Assembly: GCF_000335475.2 (NCBI RefSeq)
Contig: NZ_ANAH02000067.1
Location: forward strand, 62,001-126,000
Origin: Cystobacter fuscus DSM 2262
GTDB lineage: Bacteria; Myxococcota; Myxococcia; Myxococcales; Myxococcaceae
Reading direction: 5' to 3'
DNA: 64,000 nt
Part shown: one piece after another, positions 36,761 through 46,577 of the stretch
How positions within the stretch are numbered: position 1 is the stretch's first letter
Layout of the letters: the number at the start of each line of letters is the position of its first letter
Translations under genes and position numbers: made by a program
Notes under the pieces: generated by a model
The model's database searches: none
What the model saw: the letters and a program-made list of their open reading frames with translations, nothing else
What the model was told of the DNA's origin: nothing

Positions 36761-37174
36761 TCAGCCCGGGGACGCGTCGCCGCGAGCGAACTCGACGAGC
36801 AGCGCCAGGGACTCCTCAGCCCGAGCGGAGGGGACGAAGAGGTGATCGTGGAAGTAGGCCGAGACGGGGTTCACGCTGATGCCCCGGGCCGCCAGCCGAT
36901 TCGTGATGGCGGCGAGGAAGCCCACGGCCTCGAGGCTGGAGTGGACGGAAAGGGTCAGCATCCGGAAGACGGCGGTGTACGGGAGCCCGGCGGCCTCGGC
37001 CTTCTCTCGCGGGAGAATGAGGGTGAGCCCTTCCTCCTCGTGGAAGAGCCCGAGGGGCTCGAGGGGTGCGACCTCGAGCAGGGACCGCCGGGTGGTGATG
37101 AAGACGAACTCACCCTCCCGCAGCACCGGCTTCATCGACTTCAGCAATACACCCAGGTTCGTCTCGCCGGACAT
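36761..37174 (-). CDS. ACT-domain protein
   Basis: The protein has 137 residues with GAGGAGG upstream of the ATG at 37174. It has the tandem ACT-like fold of the ACT_7/CASTOR-like small proteins: VLREGEFVFITTRRSLLEVA in the first half and FRMLTLSVHSSLEAVGFLAA with ITNRLAARGISVNPVSAYFH DHLFV in the second (shown in two parts). These cytoplasmic proteins bind amino acids or other small ligands; no catalytic residues are expected. It has no operon partner on its strand except the upstream small basic protein gene 217 bases away. Specific ligand unknown. Confidence 0.82.
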   Translation of the reverse strand: MSGETNLGVLLKSMKPVLREGEFVFITTRRSLLEVAPLEPLGLFHEEEGLTLILPREKAEAAGLPYTAVFRMLTLSVHSSLEAVGFLAAITNRLAARGISVNPVSAYFHDHLFVPSARAEESLALLVEFARGDASPG

Positions 37175-37391
37175 GACGTTGCATCCTCCTCGTCCACGAA
37201 AGTTAGAACAAAGGTCAGGAGGTGCGCACGCGAGTCAAGACTGAAGCGAGACGTGGGTCGCGAGCGGAGCGGCCTCCAGCCCCTGGGCTCCGGCTGCTGC
37301 CCGGTCAAGAGCGAGCCTGGCAAGGAGTGCGTTTCACCCCCAGCCCTCTCGAGGGAGGGGGCTGGGTCTGGCCACGCCCGCGCGTGCAGTT

Positions 37392-37574
37392 CTAGCCCTT
37401 GCCCTTGCCGGGTGGGTTCGAGGGCCGGGTGGTGCTCGGTGCATTCCGAGGCTCCCGCGGGTTCTCGCGGCGGGAGTGCTCATCGAGTGCCGACTGGTGC
37501 TGCTGGGTCTTCGGGTTGAGCGCATCCGATCGATCGTCGTTGGGAGTCCGCGTCTTCTTCTCATTCCGTGCCAT
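37392..37574 (-). CDS. Small basic protein, 60 residues
   Basis: An ATG at 37574, preceded by AGGAG, opens MARNEKKTRTPNDDRSDALN followed by PKTQQHQSALDEHSRRENPR and a Pro/Ser/Lys-rich end. The DDRSDALNP segment recalls small myxobacterial and proteobacterial proteins with RSDxxNPNN motifs, but I cannot name a family. The protein is extremely hydrophilic and probably disordered; binding to nucleic acid is possible but unsupported. It is divergent from the large P-loop gene, with 185 bases between the starts. Confidence 0.5.
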   Translation of the reverse strand: MARNEKKTRTPNDDRSDALNPKTQQHQSALDEHSRRENPREPRNAPSTTRPSNPPGKGKG

Positions 37575-37685
37575 GGATTTCCGCTCCTGGCGACCCGCTC
37601 GGAAGTGAGCGGCCGTCGCCATGTCTGAAAGTACGGATCCATCTCCCCACCAGCAAATCGCGCTGGCATCATCTGTATCGATGCA

Positions 37686-37699
37686 GCGGATGCATGCGC
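37686..37699. promoter_or_regulatory. Near-palindrome upstream of the large P-loop gene
   Basis: GCGGATGCATGCGC is symmetric except at two positions and is flanked by two more GATGCA copies (around 37680 and 37701). The group lies 60-80 bases upstream of the start at 37760 and could be an operator shared with the divergent 60-residue gene. Confidence 0.35.
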
Positions 37700-37759
37700 T
37701 GATGCATTCACGCCCTGGCCATCCGTGCGTGGGACCGTCGGGTCCGGGAGAATGAGGGC

Positions 37760-40639
37760 ATGGGTCATCCACTCCAGGTTTGGATGAAGGCGGCGGGATT
37801 CGAGTCCAAGAGCACGCTCGCTCGTCGCATCCTCGCGCGGGTCCCCGGGCTCTTTCCGGAGACAGCCGCGGAGCAGCGCCATCGCCGGATAGGCCTTCAG
37901 CTCACCCGGCTCGAACAGGGCAGTCTCTCCTGGTGGCGTGGGAATGAGGAGGCGCTCAGGGTCCTGGCGGACCTCCTGGGCATCTCCGAGCAGCACCTGC
38001 TCCAGGGCGGGCCCACCATGGGGCTCGTCGAGTTCGACGAGTTTCCGGTGCTGCGCCCGATGGATCCAGCCACGGAGTTGCCACCTCGGGGGACGGGTTG
38101 GGCGATGCGGGCCGCGACATCGGAGCGTGAGACCGAGCCCCGGTTCGATCTCTTCACCAGCCTTCCCGAGACAGAGGCGCATGTCTGGATCCAGGTTCCG
38201 CCCGGTGCGGGAAAGAGCCTGGCTGCCCGCGTGCGTACGGCGCGAAGTCAGCTCCACGGCTCCCTCCCACTCGAGGAGAGCCCACGGGAGCCCGAGAGCG
38301 CTCCGGTTTTCGGGCCGAGGGCCGCTCGGGTGCAGCACTGGTTCACGGTCCTTACCGCCCACCGCCTGGCCGACCTCGAGCTCTCGAGGTTCTCCACCAG
38401 GACACCGCTCTTCATCGAGGTCGGGTTCGCGGATCCCCAGACCGATCGGGAGGCGCTCCAGTCGCTCAGGGACTGGAAGTCGGTGGTCGTGGTGGCCTCC
38501 TTCGCACGCCCCGGAAGCGCCGATGTGCTCTCCTACGATCCCGAGTGGCGGATGGATCGGCGTGAGTGGGCCTTCTGGCAGGACCTCGAGTGGAGGCCCA
38601 TGGCCGGTTGGCGCCAAGAGGTCATCGACTGGGCCGCCAGCAGGCTTGGCACGGAGCGGAAGGGATTGCTGCCCAGGGAGTTCGGCACCTGGCTCGAGCA
38701 GGCCGACCCCGGAGAGCGGCTGGTGCGCACGCCCGGAGAACTGCTCACCCTGTGCCACCTGGCCCATGAGATGGGGACACGCCGACTCGTCCGTCAGTTC
38801 GCGGATGGGTGGAAGGAAGACGTCTCCCGGACAGTCGTGCCCCGGATGCTCAAACGCGAGATGTCGGAGGGATCGGTCCGGGCCTCCTGGCTGCGTGCGG
38901 CGGGGGCCGATGCGGTCCGCACCCTCACCCTGGCGGCTTTCAGGGATGTGGCTTCGCCCTGGCCGCCCAGTGCCACGGTGGAGACCTGGGCGGGTCGGCT
39001 TCCGGAGATCTACGCCGCACCCGTCTCGGACAAGGTCCTCGACGAGAAGCTGCTGGCCATCGCACGGGGACGCAACGAGAACGAGCGCAAGCAACGGGCC
39101 CGGGAAGCCAAGGCCAGCATCCATTCCCTCTCACCCGCCATGGCCATCGAGTACCTGTCCTCGACACGCCTGATGCGTCTCCAACCGGATGGAGGGCTCG
39201 GCCCGTACCCGCACTGGATGGTCGAGACGATTGCCCGGCAGCAGGTCGAGGAGGGACTATTGCGGCTGCCCACGACCTGGGGGCGCTGGGCCGCCGACCC
39301 GGGCCGTCAGCACCTGGTGGACGAGGTGCTCGACGCGCTCCCATCGCGTCGGCTCCTCTCCCTGTCGGAGCAGGTGGTTCGTGAGCATGACGGCTCCGAG
39401 TTGGGGTCCGTGGGGGCCGTGGACGCACTCTTCTCGGCCTGGGGCCGGAGGCTCGAGAAGGAGCCCGCCGCGTCGGATGCGCTGGAGACGCTCCATGCGC
39501 TCGCGCTTCGGCAGCTCGAGGTGCTGGGCGGACGTTCCGGGCGTACTTGCCCGATGACCCGACCGGGGTTCGGTGAGGGCTCGAATGCGTGGCTCGCCGA
39601 TTGTTGGTCCTGGTCCTTCGCCGTTCCTCCCCCCGCCTGGCCGGTGGCCCCGGAGCTTCGCTGGCACTTCCCGGGTTGGACCTCTCCCGCGCTCTCGGAT
39701 GAAGGTGCATGGTGCCTGTCCTGGGTCGAGCGCGTGAAGGGACGCGTCGATCAGGACTACACACGGCTGGTGGCCCGCGCGAGCCGGGTGCTCGAGTACG
39801 GCGGCCCCACCCTTCCCCCGAGGGGAATTCCCTACTTCCTGCTGCCCGCGTTCATGGTGTCGGCCGCCCACCATGACATCGCGCTCGTCTCCCGGCTGAT
39901 CGCTCAGGCCGTCCAGCAGGACGGTTTCGTGGAGGAGTTGTTGCAAAGGCTTCAGCAGGAGGGGCCCCTGCTCCAGCGCGCGCTTGCCGCCTCGGTCTTC
40001 CATGGGCTCGCGAAGGAGGCCGGGGGAGTCATGTTCCTGTTCGAACCCCAGGCGAGGACTTCCTACTCCACCCCCGAACGCCACCCCATCGCGCCCACCC
40101 TGGCGGAGTGGCTCTTCACCTGGCTCGATGATGCGGCAATCGTTCGAACCCTGCAGGAGAGCGGTCCGGGCCATCTTCCATTCAAGCTGGAGCGTGTTCC
40201 TCCTCGGCTCCTGCTCCACCTCGTGCGGCACTACGTCCAGCACAAACCCAGAGAGCTCCTCTACTTCACCAACCTGAACGTTCACCGGTTCAAGCCCGAG
40301 CACATCCCCGTGCTCGAGCTGCTCACGGAAAAGAGCATGGGAGGCGTGGCGGCGTACAATGCGCTCTGGCGGCTCGCCCCCGAGGTGGCCTTCCAGAAGG
40401 CGTTCGATGCCCAGGGACAGTATCTCCTCTTGGAGTTCAGCCTGAGGGACGACCTGTCCAACGTGTTTCCCCGGGACTGGTACGGCCGGATTCTCGATGC
40501 GCTCGAGTCCTGCCCTCGCGAGCAGTGGCCGATCTGGTCTCTTGACTGGCTGGCCTCGCGCATTCGTGCGGGGGGCGCGCTCGTGGAGCGAGCCTACGCG
40601 CTGCATCGTCGGGGGAAGGCCGAGGGCCGTCCGGGCTAG
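37760..40639 (+). CDS. Large HTH/P-loop NTPase-like protein of unknown function
   Basis: The protein has 959 residues; the ATG at 37760 follows GGGAGAATGAGG. The N-terminus has an XRE-like shape: QLTRLEQGSLSWWRGNEEAL then RVLADLLGISEQHLL (residues ~48-81). A Walker A motif, VPPGAGKS, lies at ~146-153, followed by candidate beta strands PLFIEVGF (~216) and SVVVVASFARPGS (~241); a canonical Walker B acidic pair is not obvious. The C-terminal ~500 residues are helical with many Trp and Leu, without recognised repeats. There is no signal or membrane segment. The order (HTH-like, NTPase, long helical sensor-like region) is reminiscent of STAND-type signalling or defence NTPases, but there is no effector domain and no operon partner. 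Function unassigned. Confidence 0.75.
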   Translation: MGHPLQVWMKAAGFESKSTLARRILARVPGLFPETAAEQRHRRIGLQLTRLEQGSLSWWRGNEEALRVLADLLGISEQHLLQGGPTMGLVEFDEFPVLRPMDPATELPPRGTGWAMRAATSERETEPRFDLFTSLPETEAHVWIQVPPGAGKSLAARVRTARSQLHGSLPLEESPREPESAPVFGPRAARVQHWFTVLTAHRLADLELSRFSTRTPLFIEVGFADPQTDREALQSLRDWKSVVVVASFARPGSADVLSYDPEWRMDRREWAFWQDLEWRPMAGWRQEVIDWAASRLGTERKGLLPREFGTWLEQADPGERLVRTPGELLTLCHLAHEMGTRRLVRQFADGWKEDVSRTVVPRMLKREMSEGSVRASWLRAAGADAVRTLTLAAFRDVASPWPPSATVETWAGRLPEIYAAPVSDKVLDEKLLAIARGRNENERKQRAREAKASIHSLSPAMAIEYLSSTRLMRLQPDGGLGPYPHWMVETIARQQVEEGLLRLPTTWGRWAADPGRQHLVDEVLDALPSRRLLSLSEQVVREHDGSELGSVGAVDALFSAWGRRLEKEPAASDALETLHALALRQLEVLGGRSGRTCPMTRPGFGEGSNAWLADCWSWSFAVPPPAWPVAPELRWHFPGWTSPALSDEGAWCLSWVERVKGRVDQDYTRLVARASRVLEYGGPTLPPRGIPYFLLPAFMVSAAHHDIALVSRLIAQAVQQDGFVEELLQRLQQEGPLLQRALAASVFHGLAKEAGGVMFLFEPQARTSYSTPERHPIAPTLAEWLFTWLDDAAIVRTLQESGPGHLPFKLERVPPRLLLHLVRHYVQHKPRELLYFTNLNVHRFKPEHIPVLELLTEKSMGGVAAYNALWRLAPEVAFQKAFDAQGQYLLLEFSLRDDLSNVFPRDWYGRILDALESCPREQWPIWSLDWLASRIRAGGALVERAYALHRRGKAEGRPG

Positions 40640-40686
40640 CCGACTTCTGGCTGTACTCGCCCTCGAGCATCGGTTCCCCTCGGGGC

Positions 40687-42159
<1,473 letters not shown>

Positions 42160-42377
42160 GGTGGGGACTCCTTTCGGACCGGGTTCCATACCCAGTGCAT
42201 CCGTTCGGGAGCAGTCCGTGTGCATCCTCCGCGCCAGCGCCCCGCACCGGCGCGGCGAGCCCCCTCTTCCCTCGGGCACGGCCCACGGAGCCGCTTATTC
42301 CCGGGGCATGTTCCAGGGGAGGTCGGGGCAAAATGCCCTAAGCCCCGTGGGCGTGGGGCATTCCTCCCGGGGCGCCG

Positions 42378-42743
42378 TCACGGGGAGGCGAAGAGTTCCT
42401 CGTAGGCCTCGGGCTTGAAGCCCACGAGCACCCGCGAGCCCCGCACGAGCACCGGCCGCTTGACGAGCTTGCCGTCGGCCGCGAGCCACTCGACGAGCTG
42501 CGCGTCGCTCGCGGCGTCCACCTTCTCCTTGCCGAGGGCGCGGTAGCTCTGCCCGCTGGTGTTGAGCCACTTGCGCACGGACACGCCGCTCTGGGCAATC
42601 CACTTCGCCAGCTCGGCGGGGGTGGGCGGCTGCTCGACAATGGGGCGCACGCGCGCGTCCACGCCGTGCTGCTCGAGCCACTGCAGGGCCTTCTTGCAGG
42701 TTCCACAACCGGAGTACGACAGCATCAGGACGTCGGTCTTCAT
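42378..42743 (-). CDS. ArsC/Spx-family protein
   Basis: The protein has 121 residues with the thioredoxin-like ArsC fold. The N-terminal redox motif is CGTC in LMLSYSGCGTCKKALQWLEQ, then IVEQPPTPAELAKWIAQSG, a WLNTSGQSYRALG segment and the cis-Pro strand GKLVKRPVLVRGSRVLVGF. The CxxC and KRPV pattern matches the Spx/MgsR/YffB branch more closely than classical arsenate reductase, whose Arg triad I do not see. Roles in that branch include thiol-linked redox reactions and, in Firmicutes, RNA polymerase binding. Its neighbours (a small membrane protein upstream, DegP downstream) do not specify a role. Confidence 0.88.
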   Translation of the reverse strand: MKTDVLMLSYSGCGTCKKALQWLEQHGVDARVRPIVEQPPTPAELAKWIAQSGVSVRKWLNTSGQSYRALGKEKVDAASDAQLVEWLAADGKLVKRPVLVRGSRVLVGFKPEAYEELFASP

Positions 42744-42809
42744 GCCGCCGCTTGTACCAGAGGCGGGCGGCGGGGCTCGCGTCCGGAGATGTGGACTCCG
42801 ACGCCGAAC

Positions 42810-43010
42810 TCACTGGGGCGGCTCTTCCTCCTGACGGAGGACTTCGGTGGGCACGTTGCGGCGCAGCGGCTCCAGGATGACGACCACCCAGGCGGTCAGA
42901 GGCGCGGGCAGGGCCACCAGGGCGAGGATGAACAGAAATCGGATGACACGAAAGGCGAAGCGCAGGCTGGCGCGCACGAACGCGCGCACGGCCTTGGGAA
43001 GCAATGTCAT
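42810..43010 (-). CDS. Small inner-membrane protein, 66 residues
   Basis: MTLLPKAVRAFVRASLRFAF begins a basic N-terminus, followed by one or two hydrophobic helices (VIRFLFILALVALPAPLTAW, VVVILEPLRRN) and an acidic tail ending QEEEPPQ. The start has a GGAG-like site (GGAGTTCCCC on the complementary reading) close upstream. No family is recognised. It follows a small secreted protein gene by 51 bases and precedes the Spx-like gene by 66, so the three may share a transcript. Confidence 0.55.
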   Translation of the reverse strand: MTLLPKAVRAFVRASLRFAFRVIRFLFILALVALPAPLTAWVVVILEPLRRNVPTEVLRQEEEPPQ

Positions 43011-43061
43011 GGGGAACTCCTCCAGGTGAGAGACTTTCCAGCGACGGGTGCTGGGAAAGGC

Positions 43062-43367
43062 TCAGTGGAGGAGCGCTCGATGAAAGAGGAAGAGGCGGCG
43101 CGGTGGGGCCGCGGTGCGCGACTCCCGGAGGGAACCCGGCAACGCCACGCGGGCGGGAGCACGGGGAGAACCCTCGTCCGGGTGCTCGAGATGAACGGAG
43201 GCATCCACCGCCGGGCGCTGGCGCGCCGACTCGTGGCGCTCGACCCAGACAGCCACCGCGGCCTCGGAGGCCGGATGCGCGTGCGCCGGCAGGCTCGCCC
43301 CGAGGACCGAGAAGCACGCCAGCGCGAGCCTCAACCACCGGGCGATGTGATGAGGGAAGCCGCGCAT
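43062..43367 (-). CDS. Small secreted protein, unknown
   Basis: From an ATG at 43367 there are 101 residues starting MRGFPHHIARWLRLALACFS, a signal peptide with predicted cleavage after PAHA. The mature part (HPASEAAVAVWVERHESARQ, then EHPDEGSPRAPARV) is short, charged and without a known domain. Alternative in-frame ATGs at 43385 and 43397 would lengthen the leader. It is probably co-transcribed with the small membrane protein gene downstream. Evidence is limited to the signal peptide and G/C-rich third positions. Confidence 0.45.
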   Translation of the reverse strand: MRGFPHHIARWLRLALACFSVLGASLPAHAHPASEAAVAVWVERHESARQRPAVDASVHLEHPDEGSPRAPARVALPGSLRESRTAAPPRRLFLFHRALLH

Positions 43368-43532
43368 GAGCATCAACCTGACCATGAACGCGCCCATGTC
43401 AAACGCTGGAAGGGCGCGGCCCTCGCGGTCATGCTGCGCGCATGTCGAGTCCCTCACACCCCCGTGAAATATGCGGAACCAGAGTAGCTCTGCTCTGCGG
43501 ACACACGGTTGTTACTCCGCCTGAACACTTTC

Positions 43533-44162
43533 TTAGGGCCCGTCGAGCCCCGTCATCAGTTCGGCACGACCCTCGCCACGGAGCGTAAATATTCCTGTCG
43601 CGTCCGTGCCCGAGTCGCCCGAGGCGGGGCCCATCGTCGCGTCCACCACCGTGAACTTTACCGTTTTGACTGCGAAATAGCCCGGCGGAACTGAGCGGGG
43701 ATCTGTGTCGCTGACCGAGTCAACTCGGAGGGTGCCGGAGACAGATACCCACCCTGCGGTTCTACCCTGGCTCCCCTCAATATAGTAGATGATGCCGGTC
43801 CCCGGATCACTACTCTTGGAAGAAAAGTCTGGCACCAACTTCCACAGCTTACCGGTCTCGGGCTTCCCCTTGAGATTGAGCATCACCTGGTGACATCGGA
43901 ACTCACCAGTGGGCAACTTGCAATCCGATATTGCCCAGATGTTGGTAATATCAAGATCTGCCGAGTAGGCGCTGGAAGAGGGCTGTATATGCAATTCGTA
44001 CGTCCCCACACTCGCGTTTGAGTCCTGGGGATTCGACAAGATGACCGTAAAGTCACTCTTCCCTGTCGGCTTCGGGTTATCGTCCGTGCCCGGGCCTACA
44101 CCATGACAACCCATGAGGGAGAAAGAGAGGACGCAATAGCCTAGCAATACAATAAGGCGCAT
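43533..44162 (-). CDS. Lipoprotein of unknown function, lower-GC composition
   Basis: The ATG at 44162, with GGAG upstream, gives 209 residues with a classic lipoprotein leader (LLGYCVLSFSLMGC). The mature protein is beta-rich, with segments such as DFTVILSNPQDSNASVGTYE, SADLDITNIWAISDCKLPTG and YFAVKTVKFTVVDA; one internal Cys pair (ISDCKLPTGEFRC) may form a disulphide. No family is recognised. The DNA is visibly poorer in G and C than its surroundings (codons such as aat, ata and act are frequent), suggesting recent acquisition. A 23-bp inverted repeat lies 39 bases upstream of the start. Confidence 0.7.
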   Translation of the reverse strand: MRLIVLLGYCVLSFSLMGCHGVGPGTDDNPKPTGKSDFTVILSNPQDSNASVGTYELHIQPSSSAYSADLDITNIWAISDCKLPTGEFRCHQVMLNLKGKPETGKLWKLVPDFSSKSSDPGTGIIYYIEGSQGRTAGWVSVSGTLRVDSVSDTDPRSVPPGYFAVKTVKFTVVDATMGPASGDSGTDATGIFTLRGEGRAELMTGLDGP

Positions 44163-44200
44163 GGAAATTCTCCGGATTAAAAGAGGGGGACGCCCCACTC

Positions 44201-44223
44201 GTCACACTGACACAGAGTGTGAC
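44201..44223. promoter_or_regulatory. Inverted repeat upstream of the lower-GC lipoprotein gene
   Basis: GTCACACT (44201-44208) and AGTGTGAC (44216-44223) are exact inverse complements separated by seven bases. The site is 39-61 bases upstream of the lipoprotein start codon and is the only notable structure in the 436-base region 44163-44598, where I see no gene. Confidence 0.55.
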
Positions 44224-44598
44224 CGTGGAGCAACAAAAACCACTCTCCGTGTATGGAGGAGCATTCAGCGTTTGCCGATGGTAGACGCCTTACTCAATAG
44301 ACTGGCACCTGCACCGAGATGTTCCGGTTTCCGTAGTCGACTCATCAGTGGGCGCGTCCGTTCCAGAATGGATACTCCCCTCGATTGGACTTACGTGCCG
44401 CCTCGCGTTGACCCTTCCCGCGCAAACGCCCGCTGGGGCAAAGTGCGTGGGCAGGGGGGAACACACATGGGAACGCTTTCCACGCTCTCGACGCTGATCG
44501 GCGCGAGTCTGGGCACGGCGGGTGCTGCTCGACGAGGAACGCCAGGAGGGGTCGGGCATCGGAGGGCCCGTCGTGACAACTCCCAGGGAGACCACACC

Positions 44599-45606
44599 AT
44601 GAAGGCCTACGAACTGCAGAGCACCACCGGCATCGAAGGCTGGGTCCAGGTCGAGAAGCCCCAGCCCCAACCGGGCCCCGGACAGGCGCTCGTCCGCATC
44701 CGCGCCGTGTCGCTCAACTATCGGGATCTCATGGTCGCCAAGGGCACCTATCCGGGCGAGAAGGCGCCCCTCATCCCCGTCTCCGACGGCGCGGGGGAGG
44801 TGGTCGCCGTGGGCGCGGGCGTCACGCGCGTGAAGCCCGGGGACCGGGTCGCGCCCACCTTCTTCCAGGTCTGGACGGATGGCCCGAGCACCCCCGAGAA
44901 GGTCGGCAAGGCGCTCGGCGGGAGCGTGCCCGGCGTGCTCGCCGAGTACGTGGCCCTGGACGCCGAGGGGCTCGTCGTCCTGCCGGACTGGCTGTCCTTC
45001 GAGGAAGGCGCCACCCTGCCCTGCGCGGCCGTCACCGCCTGGAACGCGCTCGTGCCGCAGGGAGGACTGAAGGCGGGCCAGACGGTGCTCGCCCAGGGGA
45101 TGGGCGGCGTGTCCATCTTCGCCCTCCAGTTCGCCCGCATCCTCGGGGCACGCGTCCTCCTCACCTCCAGCCATGATGACAAGCTGGAGCGCGGCAAGCG
45201 GCTGGGCGCGGAGGGACTCATCAACTACAAGAAATCGCCCAACTGGGAGGAGCAGGTGCTCGCGCTCACGGAGGGCGAGGGCGTGGACCACGTGCTCGAG
45301 GTGGGCGGCGCCGGGACCCTGCCCCACTCGGTGCGGGCCACGAAGAAGGGGGGCCACATCGCCCTCATCGGCCTGCTCTCCGGCGCCATGGGCAAGGCGG
45401 ACAGCGTGGACACCGGCGGCAAGCCGCTGCGCATCGAGCCCACCTACGTGGGCAGCCGCGTCATGTTCGAGGACATGCTGCGCGCGATGAGCCGGGAGAA
45501 GACGAAGCCGGTCATCGATCGCGTCTTCCCCTTCGCCCAGGCGCGCGAGGCGCTGCGCTACATGGAGTCCGGAGGCCACTTCGGGAAGATCGTCATCTCC
45601 GTGTGA
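44599..45606 (+). CDS. Zinc-free MDR alcohol dehydrogenase/quinone-reductase-like oxidoreductase
   Basis: The ATG at 44599 with AGGGAG upstream gives 335 residues; an in-frame ATG at 44467 would add a non-homologous Arg/Gly-rich extension. The MDR fold is clear: VSLNYRDLMVAKGTYPGEKA, PVSDGAGEVVAVGAGVTRVK GDRV (two adjoining pieces), the nucleotide-binding LAQGMGGVSIFALQFARILG and VDHVLEVGGAGTLPHSVRA. The Cys-rich structural zinc loop and catalytic zinc ligands are absent. Enzymes of this branch reduce or oxidise carbonyls or enones with NAD(P)H in the cytoplasm; the substrate is unknown. It is GC-rich like its surroundings, unlike the oxidoreductase at 28876. Confidence 0.9.
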   Translation: MKAYELQSTTGIEGWVQVEKPQPQPGPGQALVRIRAVSLNYRDLMVAKGTYPGEKAPLIPVSDGAGEVVAVGAGVTRVKPGDRVAPTFFQVWTDGPSTPEKVGKALGGSVPGVLAEYVALDAEGLVVLPDWLSFEEGATLPCAAVTAWNALVPQGGLKAGQTVLAQGMGGVSIFALQFARILGARVLLTSSHDDKLERGKRLGAEGLINYKKSPNWEEQVLALTEGEGVDHVLEVGGAGTLPHSVRATKKGGHIALIGLLSGAMGKADSVDTGGKPLRIEPTYVGSRVMFEDMLRAMSREKTKPVIDRVFPFAQAREALRYMESGGHFGKIVISV

Positions 45607-45671
45607 GCCACCCCTGGTGAGCAGCGCGGGCTTCTTCAGGGACGTGCTCCTTCGAGGGTAGGCTGTCCGGC

Positions 45672-46469
45672 ATGCCGCTGAAGGTGATGACCCTCAACAT
45701 CCTGATGGGTGGAGAGGAGCGAATGCCCCTGCTCCTCCCGCTCATCGCCCGCGAGAACCCGGACGTGCTCGTGCTGCAGGAGTGCCTGGGCTGGGAGGAT
45801 GGCGAGCGCCTCGGCCAGGTCGCCGCCGCGATGAACCTCCCCGTCACCGAGACGCACGTGCGGCTGGGCACCGCCCGCCCCCGCCCGAGTGGCAACCGCT
45901 ACCACGTCGCCGTCGCGAGCCGTCTGCCTTTGCGCTCGGCCCGCGCCCACAACGACGCCCACTTCATCGGCCACTGCCTGCTCGAGTGCGAGCTGGAGAC
46001 GGGCACGGCGCCGTTGACGCTCTTCGCCGCGCACTTCGACTCCCACCACGAGAACCTGCGCTTCGTGGAAGCGCGCTACCTGCGCTCGCTGCTGGCGCCC
46101 TCGGCCTTCGCCCAGGGAACGTTCCTGTTGGCCGGGGATCTCAACTCCTTGTCACGCGCGGATCCCTATCCCGTGGACCTCGCCGACCGTGTCCGCCGCG
46201 TGGGCTTGGACAAGTACGGCCACCCGCCCCGCTTCGACGTCATCGATGAGCTGGAGGGCTTCGGCTGGGTGGATGTGCTGCGCCGACGGCCCGACTCTTC
46301 CCGGTGGGTGACCGCCCGGCGCCAGCGCGGCGCGGAGGTCCTCGAGCTGCGCACGGACTACCTCTTCGCCTCGCCCCGGCTGGCCGAGCGGCTCCTCGGT
46401 GCCGACGTGGTGGACGTGGGCGCGGCCTCGGATCACCACGCCCTGACAGCGACCTTCACCGAGGCGTGA
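45672..46469 (+). CDS. Endonuclease/exonuclease/phosphatase (EEP) family hydrolase
   Basis: The protein has 265 residues, short for the family but with all main motifs: Asn in MTLNILMGGEE, the metal-binding Glu in PDVLVLQECLGWE, His/Asp in FAAHFDSHHENLRF, GDLN in LLAGDLNSLSRADP and the terminal DHH in VGAASDHHALTATF. The fold hydrolyses phosphodiesters in nucleic acids, phosphoinositides or nucleotides in a Mg-dependent way. There is no signal peptide, so it should act in the cytoplasm. It is 65 bases downstream of the MDR oxidoreductase on the same strand and may be co-transcribed, though a functional link is not evident. Confidence 0.88.
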   Translation: MPLKVMTLNILMGGEERMPLLLPLIARENPDVLVLQECLGWEDGERLGQVAAAMNLPVTETHVRLGTARPRPSGNRYHVAVASRLPLRSARAHNDAHFIGHCLLECELETGTAPLTLFAAHFDSHHENLRFVEARYLRSLLAPSAFAQGTFLLAGDLNSLSRADPYPVDLADRVRRVGLDKYGHPPRFDVIDELEGFGWVDVLRRRPDSSRWVTARRQRGAEVLELRTDYLFASPRLAERLLGADVVDVGAASDHHALTATFTEA

Positions 46470-46577
46470 GCTTCTCGGAGTTCCACTCCGGCCGTACCCC
46501 CTGACAGGACCTACTCAAACTGGCTTGGGGAGGAGCCGCCTCGTCGAGACAACCAGGGCAGCTCCGAGGGCCATGTC

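Noticed and set aside
42378-42743. Annotation as arsenate reductase linked to the ArsB-like transporter at 50258
   Set aside because: The arsenate-binding Arg residues are not evident, the genes are 7.5 kb apart and the CxxC pattern favours the Spx-like branch.
44467-44598. N-terminal extension MGTLSTLSTLIGASLGTAG before the MDR protein at 44599
   Set aside because: It is not part of the MDR fold, becomes Arg/Gly-rich immediately, and AGGGAG supports the ATG at 44599.
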